A stretch of 64,000 bases of DNA, from positions 2,356,001-2,420,000 of the forward strand of contig CP154954.1 of assembly GCA_039621445.1 (NCBI GenBank). The letters are read 5' to 3'. A model generated the notes under the pieces. That model was not told where the DNA came from, ran no database searches, and was given only the letters and a program-made list of their open reading frames with translations. A program made the position numbers and the translations under genes. Below, in pieces: positions 24,640-33,695 of the stretch (positions are counted from its first letter, which is position 1; the number at the start of each line of letters is the position of its first letter). Source of the DNA: Euglena gracilis (Eukaryota; Euglenida; Euglenophyceae; Euglenales).

Positions 24640-24741
24640 ATGTCCACTGCCATGCATGCCGTCTACACCTCTCTCCAACACTCTGACGTCTCGCGCGCTG
24701 TTGCCTCCCCGTCGCCCATATTTGAACCCCTCGCGCTGCCC
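24640..24741 (+). CDS. First-exon candidate, 34 codons, unknown protein
   Basis: ATG, then STAMHAVYTSLQHSDVSRAV and ASPSPIFEPLALP, ending at a GTGGGT donor in phase 0 (a GTGAGT donor four bases later would break phase with the next exon). The next candidate exon starts in phase 0 at 24861. No recognisable domain. The true start may lie upstream in an earlier exon. Confidence 0.4.
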
Positions 24742-24860
24742 GTGGGTGAGTTTACCTCCAATCAGGGTTTGTGCTGGATGCCTTCTGGTGGTGGTGGTGG
24801 TTTTTTTATCGTCATTGTGCTATCACCCCTGTGCCATCGTGATTTTCCTGGTGATCGCAG

Positions 24861-24973
24861 GTGTGTTTTGGTCCCTGGAACAAAATTTACGTCAACATGC
24901 AGAACACCAAATTTTCTTTTGACTCCAAAAGCCTGACCTGCCCCCCATTGGGCATGGGGAGAAACACAAACAC
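24861..24973 (+). CDS. Second exon of unknown plus-strand gene
   Basis: Acceptor TGGTGATCGCAG, then VCFGPWNKIYVNMQNTKFSF DSKSLTCPPLGMGRNTN, ending at donor GTACGT (phase 2). The frame matches the exon at 24640 in phase. A third piece starting after GAAGCTCAG at 25061 (ATTSDLRLQVHPLVIS) fits the one-base carry but runs into element-like sequence without a donor. No family recognised. Confidence 0.4.
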
Positions 24974-25220
24974 GTACGTGTGTGTGTCTTTTCAATTTTG
25001 GCCAAATTTGTGTGCTTTCGGTTTTGTCTTTTACACAACCCCCGCCTAATGGAAGCTCAGGGCTACTACAAGTGACTTGCGACTGCAAGTGCACCCCCTG
25101 GTCATTTCACAGAAAATTTTTGGCATTTTTGCGGTTTTTTTTGGCCATTTTCGGGGGGGAAAGTGGATGGTCCCCTGGGACCTCCCCGGGGGGCCCCCCA
25201 GGGGTTGGTTGGTTGGGGAC

Positions 25221-25345
25221 CAGGGTTTGATTTCAGGAGGGCGTACATGGTTTAGGTGGGGGGGGGTGTCCCCCCCACCACCCCCCCCTCCTGGCCCGCA
25301 AGGGGGGGTCCGGACCCCCCCCACCTGTCCTTATATCAAACCCTG
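25221..25345. mobile_element. hAT-like MITE, family 2 copy a (short)
   Basis: Ends CAGGGTTTGATTTCAGG and CCTTATATCAAACCCTG; perfect 8-bp duplication TTGGGGAC (25213-25220, 25346-25353). Only 125 bp: the AT-rich hairpin core seen in copies b and c is missing, so this is an internal-deletion derivative. Confidence 0.9.
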
Positions 25346-25579
25346 TTGGGGACCCCCCCTCACCAGTCTTAAAAAACCCCCTAACCAGAATGAGATCAAA
25401 AATTTTTTTGTCATTTTCTTTTGGCCAAAAATACTATTTATTTAATATTATTATTATTTGCAAATTTTTAGAATCAGCATTCCAGAAAATCATGTTTTTT
25501 TGATGTTTTTGTTTCTCTCAAAGCCCCAAAATCTATCGAATTATTATTTTTTTTTAATTTGTGTTTATTTGGATTTATT

Positions 25580-25880
25580 TATATCGCTTTTTTTGAGGGT
25601 CCCTCCCCCCGGGTCTGTAGGTCTGATTGATTTGGTTGGGTCGGTGACCCCCCAAATCGCCTCCTTCCGTAACCCCCCCTTCAAATAACCTGGCAGGGCC
25701 CTTGCTCCTGGCAGTGGACAAATAACTTGGCGGGGGGGGGGAAGATGGTTCCAGAATTTTGGCACCCCACTTTTTAGGCAAATTTCTTTGCGGCGCTGAA
25801 AAAAGGGGCCCAAATAACCTGGCAGGGGGGCAGGGCCAAAAGTTGGTTCCAACAACCTGGCGCCCCGCCAGGTTGTTTGG
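25580..25880. mobile_element. Element-like block with AACCTGGC repeats
   Basis: AAATAACCTGGCAGGG, AAATAACTTGGCGGG and CAACCTGGCGCCCCGCCAGGTTG recur over 250 bp with poly-C. The last is a near-perfect palindrome. No target duplication resolved. Confidence 0.45.
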
Positions 25881-25947
25881 GGGGTTTTAGTTGGCTGGGT
25901 GCCCCACCCACAGTATCCCCAACCCTGCCGACAGCCCCGCCGCGGCC

Positions 25948-26112
25948 ATGGCCTCCGCCGTCGGCTCCATTGCCGCCACAGCCCCCGCCGCTGCCGCCGC
26001 CGCTGCCGCCATCCCCCACACCACCGGTGGCGCGGCGGTGTGGACGGCCCCAAGCCCGCCGTTCCTCACGCCCCGCGGCCAGAGCTTGCTGACCAACGAA
26101 ACGCCCTGGGCC
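25948..26112 (+). CDS. Alanine-rich first-exon candidate (strand not certain)
   Basis: ATG in a strong eukaryotic start context (GCGGCCATGG), then MASAVGSIAATAPAAAAAAA, a Pro-rich stretch, and TPRGQSLLTNETPWA, ending at a GTAGCA donor after 55 codons, phase 0. Third-position GC is about 90%. The reverse strand is also open and GC3-rich with a good CGGCCCAG acceptor (GVSLVSKLWPRGVRNGG), so I cannot exclude a minus-strand exon. The NETPWA string resembles a frame at 13.33 kb. It could start the modular plus-strand gene, but no exon bridges the gap to 30.6 kb. Confidence 0.45.
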
Positions 26113-27531
26113 GTAGCAGAGGGCTTGTTTCAGTCCAACCCGTTTTGTATTGTGTTGAAGACTCAGGGGCAAAAACGTTTCTCAGTTGATTTGCGGTTTT
26201 CTTCAACTCATTTCAGGTTTACTTTTGTCAGTTCGGTTATTTTTTGTTAATTTGCGTCGTTCCCGAGGTCCAATGTTGAGTTGATCCTCCTCTCTTTAAA
26301 CCTTGTGCGTTGAACGCCATCTAGATTTGGGTGCCGCATGGGGGCCATTGGTGTGCCCGGGGCTTGCGACTCAGTCCCCAAGCACATCTTCCACCAGCAT
26401 TTTCCACCAGCTGCCCCGACCTGTGGCTTCATATGCCACAAACCATTTCGTTCGACCTGCACGAGACCCAGGAGGGTTCTTGCTTCCACGAGGCCCTCTT
26501 GTCCTCATTTTGGACCGCAAGCAATTTCCAAGTGATTACTTTTGCTCAAAAGTACATCATCCTACCCAAAAGCCAAAAGCCCAGGTTTATGCGCAATTCA
26601 GAGTAAAACAGAATGCATTTTTTTTGTCAGACCCCGGCAAGGAAACCCTTCAATATCAGGGGATTTTCACCGAAACATGAAAGCTATATTTTTTCCATTT
26701 CTGTTTTAACAACGGGGTGTGTGGAAGGTCTGCCTATGAGAGCACAACCTCTCGATTTTTTCTCGGGTTGGGGCCGGTGACACCATGGGTTCTTCGTCCT
26801 TCACCCACCCACCCACCCACCCACGCACCCACACGCGCGCGTGCACACCCGCCCGCCCTCACGTACGCACGCACGCACGCACGCGCACGCACACCCACAC
26901 CCACACCACACCCACCCCCCCACCCCCCCCCACGCACACCACACACACACACGTGCACGCGCGCACACACACACACACATGCACCACACGCACACACAAA
27001 AGCTGATTTAAAGATGACCCCATGTGGATTGTCCGGGTGGTGGTGTGGGAACAAATTGGAATGGATGTGGGTTCCTGCTGAAGCTGTTCTTGTTGTGCAA
27101 TGACAATTCTAAGAGATCCAAAAAATTCAAAAGGGTCCAAGAGATGGGAGTAGCTCAGGGGGTGGGATCTGCATCACCACCCCAGGCAATTCATCCCTCC
27201 GCAGAGTTGAAACCCCAAATAAAAAACTCACCCAGAATATTTACGGAAAATGAATTCTAAAAAATGAAAATTTTCTATTTTCGATATTTTTTTTGCATTC
27301 ATTCATAAAACGTTTCCTTCAGCCATTCCCAATCGGAGGGGACATGTGGGGGGTGGGTGGATATGGTTTGGCACCCAACATGAAGGGTCTACCATTGGAG
27401 TGTCAACATTAAAGGTCGTCGATGCAGTAAATGAGTTGCGTCTCTTCAATGCCTTTGGGAAGTTACCACCAGGACCTTGGCAAAGTCCTCAACGCTGAAT
27501 TGACTGCCAACGGCTTCCGGTGTGTGGGGGG
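26113..27531. other. Unassigned, with CA/CGCA repeat
   Basis: Open frames on three plus frames and one minus frame at 26.3-26.7 kb overlap, and none stands out. 26.80-27.0 kb is a (CCCA)/(CGCA)/(CA) microsatellite. 27.0-27.5 kb shows nothing supported. Confidence 0.35.
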
Positions 27532-27929
27532 CAGGGTTTGATATAAAGAGGGCGTACATGGTTTAGGGGGGGGTGTCCCCCCCACCCCCCCCCCCCTCCT
27601 GGCCCGCAGGGGGGGGGGTCCGGACCACCCCCCCCCCCACCTGCCAGGGGGGTCCGGACCGACCCTCGGGGGGGTTCCCGGGACCCCCCCAAAAAGGGTC
27701 AATTTTTTCCTCCGGCGCTTTGCGCCGAAAATTTTTTGCATTTTTGGCACATTTTTGCCCCAAAAGTGCCCAAAATGGCACTTTTGGTCGTTTTGGGGGG
27801 TCAAAAATTTTCGGTCACCTGGACCGCGCCACTGTTTAGGTGGGGGGGTGTCCCCCCCACCCCCCCCCCTCCTGGCCCGCAGGGGGGGGGGGTCCGGACC
27901 CCCGCCACCTGTCCTTATATCGAACCCTG
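27532..27929. mobile_element. hAT-like MITE, family 2 copy b
   Basis: Ends CAGGGTTTGATATAAAG and CCTTATATCGAACCCTG with a perfect 8-bp duplication GTGGGGGG (27524-27531, 27930-27937). Internally GTACATGGTTTAGG, TCCTGGCCCGCAGG, a CCGGCGCTTTGCGCCG hairpin and a GCCCAAAATGGCACTTTTGG core. The copy at 41077 has the same order of blocks. Confidence 0.9.
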
Positions 27930-27963
27930 GTGGGGGGTGCGGATGCCCAAGGCTCACCCCTAC

Positions 27964-28031
27964 CCGGCGCTGCCATCATCCTCCTGCCGCCGCCACTCCT
28001 CGCCGGCCTCCTCCATGCACTCCCAGGCAGG
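27964..28031 (-). CDS. Exon candidate whose acceptor lies in a transposon end
   Basis: Minus strand: acceptor AAAATCCAG, then PAWECMEEAGEEWRRQEDDG SAG, donor GTAGGG (phase 2). Acidic, helical and GC3-rich. The AG of the acceptor and the first four exon bases (CCTG) coincide with the terminal repeat CAGGCTGGATT of an element-like sequence starting at 28028. The opposite strand is open and Ser-rich, so strand is not proven. The protein is not recognised. Confidence 0.4.
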
Positions 28032-28657
28032 CTGGATTTTGAGGCGAGGCCAACCTCACCACGGGGGGGGGGGGGCTTGCCCGGGCAGGCACTCCAAGGC
28101 ACCAGAGCCGAGCCCGGCACATGGCCAAAAGTACCTGAGCACTTGGCCAAGGCACTGGCGCCAGACATACCAGATTCCCAGAAAGCCCATTTTGGGGGAT
28201 TTTTTGACCCATGCCCATGCAATCACTCAGTCACTGGCCGACTCCCCCCCCCCTGGAAGGTGGGTGACTGGTTTTTTTTCAGAGTGACTGGTTGTTTTTT
28301 TGCCCGGACCCCTCCCCCCAGGGGGAGGGTCTGGGAAAAACCACTTAAGCGACCCGGCGCTGAAGGCGAGGAAAAAACTTTTGGGCCTTTTTTTGCATGT
28401 TTTTGTCTGGATTCCAGAGTGGCTGCCCCCTCCAGCGGGGTAGTGACTGACTGGTTTTCTGAAGAAGTGAGTGACTGGTTTTTTGGAAGAGTGGAAGTGA
28501 CCCCCCCCCCGGGGTCGGCAAGAAATTGCATGCCTATGACCAGGCAGCCACCGACCCCCCCCCCCTCCTTGGGGGTAGTGCCTTGCCTATCCAGGCTCTC
28601 CGGGGCACTCCGAGACCGCCCTCCCCCTCTCCCTTGGGGTTGGTCCAATCCAGCCTG
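28028..28657. mobile_element. Possible hAT-like element bounded by CAGGCTGGATT / AATCCAGCCTG
   Basis: Inverted 11-bp ends at 28028 and 28657. The flanking octamers CTCCCAGG and GCCCCGGG agree at five of eight positions. Inside are the GTGACTGGTTTTT-type element (28240-28514) and poly-C blocks. Weaker than the other hAT-like calls. Confidence 0.4.
28229..28514. repeat. GTGACTGGTTTTT repeat element, copy a
   Basis: GTCACTGGCCGACTCCCC...GTGACTGGTTTTTTTTC...GCCCGGACCCC...TAGTGACTGACTGGTTTT...GGAAGTGACCCCCC. The same order of blocks recurs at 29875-30122. Fragments occur near 45150 and inside the broken Gag copy at about 56620-56690. Confidence 0.7.
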
Positions 28658-29091
28658 GCCCCGGGCCAGCCTGGGGTCCGTCTCTTCCTTGGCGAGGGCG
28701 TCAGTCCCGTCCCCCCTGACCATGGTTCGCTCGCGAAGAGGGTTGGCCGCAGCCGTGCGTGTAATTCCAACGAAGGTTCAGGGGGGGTCGGCTGTGGTGT
28801 GTGTTTGGCCGTTGTCTGCCGTTTCCAACCCTTTCACTGCTCACAGGGTGCTGCATACCCGATCTGCATCCTGCTGCATTTTCATGGATTGTTTGTTTTG
28901 GTATCCCGCAAAACCTTGGCAACTCCTTTCACCATAGTTGCAGAAGCGTTTTTCTGAAACACTTCTGCAACTTATTTCATTTCTGAAAAAAAAATTGTGT
29001 TTGTGCCAGGGCATGGTGTATATGTCGAGGGGACCCTGTCGTCCACTGAGAAGGAGCTTTTATTTTTTTTTTTTTTTTCTAGACCTTCCCG

Positions 29092-29206
29092 CCAAAGAGA
29101 AGCATTGCAGTTCATTTTCTTTGTCCGGAAATGTCCTGAAAATGGGGCAGATCCTGCTGAAGAATGTCGCTTGGAATGCGCAGCTGATTTCTCCATAGAA
29201 GAATGA
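29092..29206 (+). CDS. Terminal-exon-like ORF with Cys residues
   Basis: After a poly-T tract and CTAG the frame reads PSRQREALQFIFFVRKCPEN then GADPAEECRLECAADFSIEE and TGA. Three Cys in a short acidic context. Codon use is not GC3-biased, unlike the main exons. No family recognised; could be part of an old element. Confidence 0.3.
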
Positions 29207-29516
29207 ACTGCCGATGTTACATTTTCCCTAAAAATAAGACCCCTCTCGGGGTTGTTGGGAAAATTCCAAAGAATCACCCCAAATTGTACAAATGCCACAA
29301 AAATGTGGTATGATTTTTGATTTGGAAAATTTTTGAGGTTGCAAATTTGGCATTTTCAAAAAGAAAAGTTTTGCCCATGTGGTGATAAAAAGCTGCTTTT
29401 TTGACCTATTCTTAAACCTTCCCGCGGAAAAGTGTTTTTTGGCCTAAATTTTCAGCAAAAATCCAAAAAAAAAAGTCTAGACCTTGCCCCCAAAATACCC
29501 CTTGGCATTTTCAGCC

Positions 29517-29732
29517 ATGGATCTAAAAAGGACACGCGACGACGATTTTGCTGGGTTTCCGCCCCATCAACTGGAATTTGTAATTTCTCCGAGAGGGCTT
29601 TTTATCCATGCAGATGTCCTCTTTCAGGGGTTGGTCCGAGCCCCTGCGGCAAGAGGTTTGCATGTGGGCCGCCCCGCTGCCAAGCACCGGAAGGTTTATG
29701 AAAATGGTCCAAAATACATGACTGCGTATTGA
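29517..29732 (+). CDS. Small ORF, 71 aa, unknown
   Basis: ATG directly after TTTTCAGCC. Reads MDLKRTRDDDFAGFPPHQLE and ends with VYENGPKYMTAY and TGA. The frame extends upstream to an ATG at 29484. Uninterrupted and protein-like, but with mixed codon use. No motif recognised. Confidence 0.35.
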   Translation: MDLKRTRDDDFAGFPPHQLEFVISPRGLFIHADVLFQGLVRAPAARGLHVGRPAAKHRKVYENGPKYMTAY

Positions 29733-29874
29733 AAAGCCCCCCCCCCCCAACCGCCTGGGCTGTCGTGTGTTGACCTGGCGGGTTGGGGCACCCTCCCCCG
29801 GCGCCTTGGCACATTGCCAAGGTGTACTTTGACAGCCCCCCCCCCCTCACCGGGCTGCCACCATACAATCACTT

Positions 29875-30122
29875 AGTCACTGGCCGCCCCCCCCCCCCGG
29901 GGGTGACTGGTTTTTTTCAGAGTGACTGACTGGTTTTGGCCCGGACCCCCTCCCCCCCGGGGGGGGCAGAGGGTCAAAATTGCCGGAATTTTTTTGGCCT
30001 TTCCTCTTCCTTTTTCCCCCCTTTTTGGATACATTTTCCTTTGGGTGGCCGACCCCCCCCCCCCCCCGGAGGGGTAGTGACTGACTGGTTTTGGGAAGAA
30101 TGGAAGTACCCCCCCCCCCATT
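29875..30122. repeat. GTGACTGGTTTTT repeat element, copy b
   Basis: Same succession as 28229-28514: GTCACTGGCCGCC, GGTGACTGGTTTTTTTC, GCCCGGACCCC, then TAGTGACTGACTGGTTTTGGG and GGAAGTACCCCC. The internal AT-rich part differs. Confidence 0.7.
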
Positions 30123-30280
30123 GGGGCGGGTAAACAAACAGTATATGGCGGCCACCCATGGATTCCCCCCAGCAGGGGGCCGCCGCCGATCCGCACCTCG
30201 TTCCAGCCCGCCGGGGGCCGCCCGGACCCACCCAGGGTATCAACTGAGTGTTGGTGGGGGGGGGGAGGGGGCCCTGGCCC

Positions 30281-30480
30281 CAGGGTTCAATATGAGGAGA
30301 GTGTACGGGGTTCAGGTGGGGCGTGCCCCCCCCCCCCTCGCTCCTGGAGGGACCGCCCCACCCCCACCTGTGAAGGGAGTCTGGACCGAGCCTGGGGGGG
30401 GACCAGCACCCCCCAAAAGTTCAAATTTTTCCTTCCTGTGCTGAGTGCCGAAAACTTTTGGCATTTTTGACAAATTTCAC
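30281..30480. mobile_element. Truncated family-2 element
   Basis: Left end CAGGGTTCAATATGAGG, then GTACGGGGTTCAGG and a TGTGCTGAGTGCC hairpin relic. The right terminal repeat is missing. Confidence 0.6.
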
Positions 30481-30655
30481 TCACTCACTCACTCGCTCGC
30501 CCACTCACAGTTTGCTCCACTTTGTCTCAGCATCATAGGGGAGGGTAAAAGACCCCCCGGGTCTTCTTCTTGGTTTTTTCCTATTTTTTTCCCCCCCTGG
30601 GCCACCCCCCTCCAACTTCCCCCTCTCGTTTAATACTCTGGACCCGCCTCCCGAG

Positions 30656-30735
30656 TCGTTCCGCGCTCTGCGGCAGGACATCAACTCCCTGAAGGCCGAG
30701 AAGGAGCGTCTGCAGGAGCGCTTGGCCCTCCCAGG
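30656..30735 (+). CDS. Modular gene: coiled-coil exon D1
   Basis: SFRALRQDINSLKAEKERLQ then ERLALPG, GC3-rich, ending CCCAGG|GTGGCC at phase 2. The start is either after CCCGAG (30656) or after GCGGCAG (30677), both phase 0. Clear heptads (L-x-x-x-I-x-x-L). The KAEKE-x-L-x-x-x-L part is closely similar to exon D2, suggesting exon duplication. Role presumably structural or scaffold; no family recognised. Its splice to D2 is not phase-compatible, so an exon between may be missing. Confidence 0.6.
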
Positions 30736-31113
30736 GTGGCCCCCGCACATCTGTCAGAGCCCGTGTGGCTTCAAATGGAGAGTGTGCCAACTGATTTCTT
30801 TCCAGTCAATAATTGTTGGCCTGAGCACGTGGTTTCAATTTAAAGGAACACCAAACAATCTGACTCCCCTCTTCCCTGTCCCTGTGCAGGGGAGGCATTC
30901 AACATTGTACCTATCCTGCAAACTTTTGAGCAAACTTTTCTCAAGCTGGCCAAATATACCCCCAAAGCAGCCAGCCACTCGCTTCCAAGGCTGAATTCAG
31001 GCGTGGCCGACCCCACTCGAGGGGTGGGCAGGCAACTCTAAAGCACCCACATCCCCAGGGGGGCACATGACCAAAAGTGCCTGGAAGGCACCCCAGCGCC
31101 GAAGGGTCCGGAT

Positions 31114-31827
31114 CAGGCTTGTGCTTACCCCCCCTATGTCCAACGACCCCCCTATGTCCAACGACCACCCCCCCCGGTCAGAGGACACCTTTTCGGAGGT
31201 TTGATGTTTTTTTGCAGGTGTGTGAAAACCGGAGGTTTGCCAGCCCTGAAAAGGCTTTTCTTCCGCCCTTCGTTTGCATTTTCTTTGCATGTTCTCTTGA
31301 CGTGATCTCCGCAACAAAATCGTCCAAGGATGTCAGTTCTGGGTGCTACTTTAGTAAATGTTTGTTGACAGGGCTGGAAATGGGGGCGCGAAGCGCCGGA
31401 AGAAAAATTTTGACCTGTTTTGGGGGGGTTTCGGCAAACTTTTTTTCCCCGAACCTGTGCCCAACGACCACCCCCCCCCCGGTCAGAGGACATCTTTTTG
31501 GCAGAGGACAGAGGTTACCGGTCGTTGGACATAGGGGGGGGGGGGGGTAGTTGGGTGCCGACCCCACTAGGGGGGGGGGGGTGGGTGCTAGGGGCAGGCA
31601 CCCTATAGCCCCCCATCCAACACCCCGGGGGGGGGGGGGGTTGGGGGGTGCCTGCCCATAGCAGGCACCCCCTCCGACCCCGACGCCGAAGGTGCCAGGG
31701 CCCGGAAAAGGCCATTTTCAATGAAAACGTTCTCGGTCCCCCCCCGGCCCCCCCCCCCGGGGGTGTGCCTGCTAGGGGCAGGCACCCTACCCCCCCTTCC
31801 CCCCCCCGGTCAGTAAGCACAAGCCTG
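31114..31827. mobile_element. hAT-like MITE, family 3, with a nested element
   Basis: Perfect 15-bp TIRs CAGGCTTGTGCTTAC and GTAAGCACAAGCCTG, with a perfect 8-bp duplication GTCCGGAT (31106-31113, 31828-31835). Inside, CCTATGTCCAACGACC (31138 and 31153) and GGTCGTTGGACATAGG (about 31527) mark a nested copy of the family at 1064-1379. A GCGCGAAGCGCC hairpin and GGTGCCTGCCCATAGCAGGCACC hairpin are also present. It sits between exons D1 and D2. Confidence 0.92.
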
Positions 31828-32113
31828 GTCCGGATGAGTTGGATCGGCCCTTTTTTTTGTCCCATTTTTGGGGGTCTAACAACCAGGCCCCCGGGGGATA
31901 GTGCCTGCTGCCCACATTCAACTCCAAAGCACTCTGAGGGGGCACTCCCTTGAGGTTGATCATATTAAACCGGGTCATATCCCTCCCTCCCCCCCCCCCA
32001 CATGGTGGGGGATGACCTACACGGGTTCAAGGACACCTTCGCCATAAATGCGGTGGGAGCCCCGGGTCCTGCGAGGGGGACCGCCCTGCCGGCAAGCGGA
32101 GGTCGACACGCAG

Positions 32114-32214
32114 CTCGCCATCGCGGGCTCCACAGAGCGGTGCTTCACGTGCGCCGCGATGAAGGCCGAGAAGGAGGCGCTGCGGAGGCAGCTCGCCAGC
32201 CAGCCTGGGATTCC
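32114..32214 (+). CDS. Modular gene: coiled-coil exon D2
   Basis: Acceptor ACACGCAG, then LAIAGSTERCFTCAAMKAEK and EALRRQLASQPGI, ending at a GTGGAC donor, phase 2. MKAEKEALRRQLASQPG parallels LKAEKERLQERLALPG of D1. Joins in phase to D3 (one-base carry). A GDDLHGFKDTFAIN reading in another frame just upstream (about 32008-32050) may be a further small exon. Confidence 0.65.
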
Positions 32215-32980
32215 GTGGACAAAGAACTTTGAAATCTTGAGGCCACTTTCATTTCGATTTGGAGGATGATTTTCCGTTTTGCTTCATCCCCCGTAGGCGT
32301 GCAAAAACATGTGAATGCCTTGTGTGTGTGTATATATATGCGTGTGTGTACATGTATACATATATAAATATATATGGCAGCCTGCAACTATCTGGCCCCC
32401 CCCGGGGGTGGCATATAGTTGGATCAGGGGGATCGGAAGCTTAACTTATAGATTGTTGTTAGGTACAAGTTAGGTCTTAAGTTAGGCCGAACTCCTAACC
32501 TTAACCCTACTCCATCAATAACACAAAAAAATTGCGACCCCCTGGTCCAACTATATGCCCCCCTGTTTTTTGAAAGCCGCATGTTTTCCACACCCGTAGG
32601 CACTAATCCGGTCGGCACATTGGAAATGGAGCGGCTATCATAAAACTTGCAAGGAATGAACAGTTTTGGAAGGGTGGAAGGGGACCCCAAATGAGAGAAC
32701 CCACTGTTTCCTTTACTTGCATCTGAAGAAAACCATGATTTGACCCCAAAACTGGAAACCAATTGGCGGTTTCCATTGTGATCCCCGGGACCCGTAGGCA
32801 TTAATCCAGCCGGCACATCAGAATAAGTGTCCCGGGGATCACAATGGGAACCCCCAATCAGTTTCCAGTTCCAGTTTTGGCCAGATCACAGTTTTCTTCA
32901 GGTGAAAGTGAAGAGAATTGTGGTTACTCTCATTTGGGGTCCTCTTGCACCTCTCCAAAACTGTTCATTTCTTGCAAGTA

Positions 32981-33377
32981 AACCCCCCCCAAATATAAAA
33001 CCCCCCGGTTTTACAATTGGGCGGAAATTTCAAGACCCGAGGGGGGGTTTTATATTTGGGGGGGGGGTTTATATTCGGTCAAAAAAAATCAACTTCCCGG
33101 TGGGCTCCAGTAGTCACTTTTTTGGTCCAAAATAACAAATACGCCCACCCTTGGGGTTCCAAAAACTTCATTTTTCGGGCGAAGGAGCAATTTTCACATG
33201 TTTTTGATAAAAATTGTTCCCAAATCTGCCAAAAATGACAATTTTGGGAGATATTTTGTCGAAAAATTTTCCTTCCAGCGCTTCGCGCCGGAGGGGGGGG
33301 GGTATATTTGGGCGGGATTTCAAGGTTCTCAGGGGTGGGTTTGTATTTGGGAGGGTTTTGTATTTGGGGGGGGGGTT
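32981..33377. mobile_element. Inverted-repeat element, AACCCCCCCCAAATATAAA family, copy a
   Basis: Left AACCCCCCCCAAATATAAAA, right ...TTTGTATTTGGGGG..GGTT, with subterminal GGGCGGAAATTTCAAG and GGGCGGGATTTCAAGG, and an AGCGCTTCGCGCCGG hairpin. About 75% similar by eye to 46346-46742. No target duplication found for this copy. Confidence 0.8.
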
Positions 33378-33541
33378 ATGGTAGCAGCATGTTTTCCACA
33401 CCCATAGGCACTATGGATGGATGGGTGGGTGGGTGGGTGGGTGGATGGATGGGTGGATGTGATTGAATTGTTTCTGTGTTCTGTTTGTTGTCACTTTGTT
33501 CTCTTGCGCTCTGGCCGTTCCGCGGGCTGCACCGTTTGCAG

Positions 33542-33695
33542 CCAGGAGGTGGCCCACCTGCGGGCTTACGTCGCCAAGTTGAAGGCCTCCCCTGGGGCCA
33601 CGCCAGCCGGGACAATACCCGCAGTCCCGCCACCCACCGGCCCAACACCGCCGGGGGCGCCGCCAGCGTCTGCCCAACCTGTCCTCATCCCAAAG
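33542..33695 (+). CDS. Modular gene: exon D3, coiled coil plus Pro/Ala-rich linker
   Basis: Acceptor CCGTTTGCAG; one base completes the codon from D2. QEVAHLRAYVAKLKASPGAT is followed by a Pro/Thr/Ala-rich linker (IPAVPPPTGPTPPGAPP) and ends VLIPK at a GTTTCT donor, phase 0. D2 and D3 share the ...L...L..SPG pattern at the same spacing. A CTVC string just before the acceptor is intronic by phase. Confidence 0.75.

Noticed and set aside
33523-33541. CTVC before exon D3 as a zinc-knuckle partner of CFTC in D2
   Set aside because: Phase analysis puts the D3 acceptor after these codons, so CTVC is intronic; the match is probably chance.
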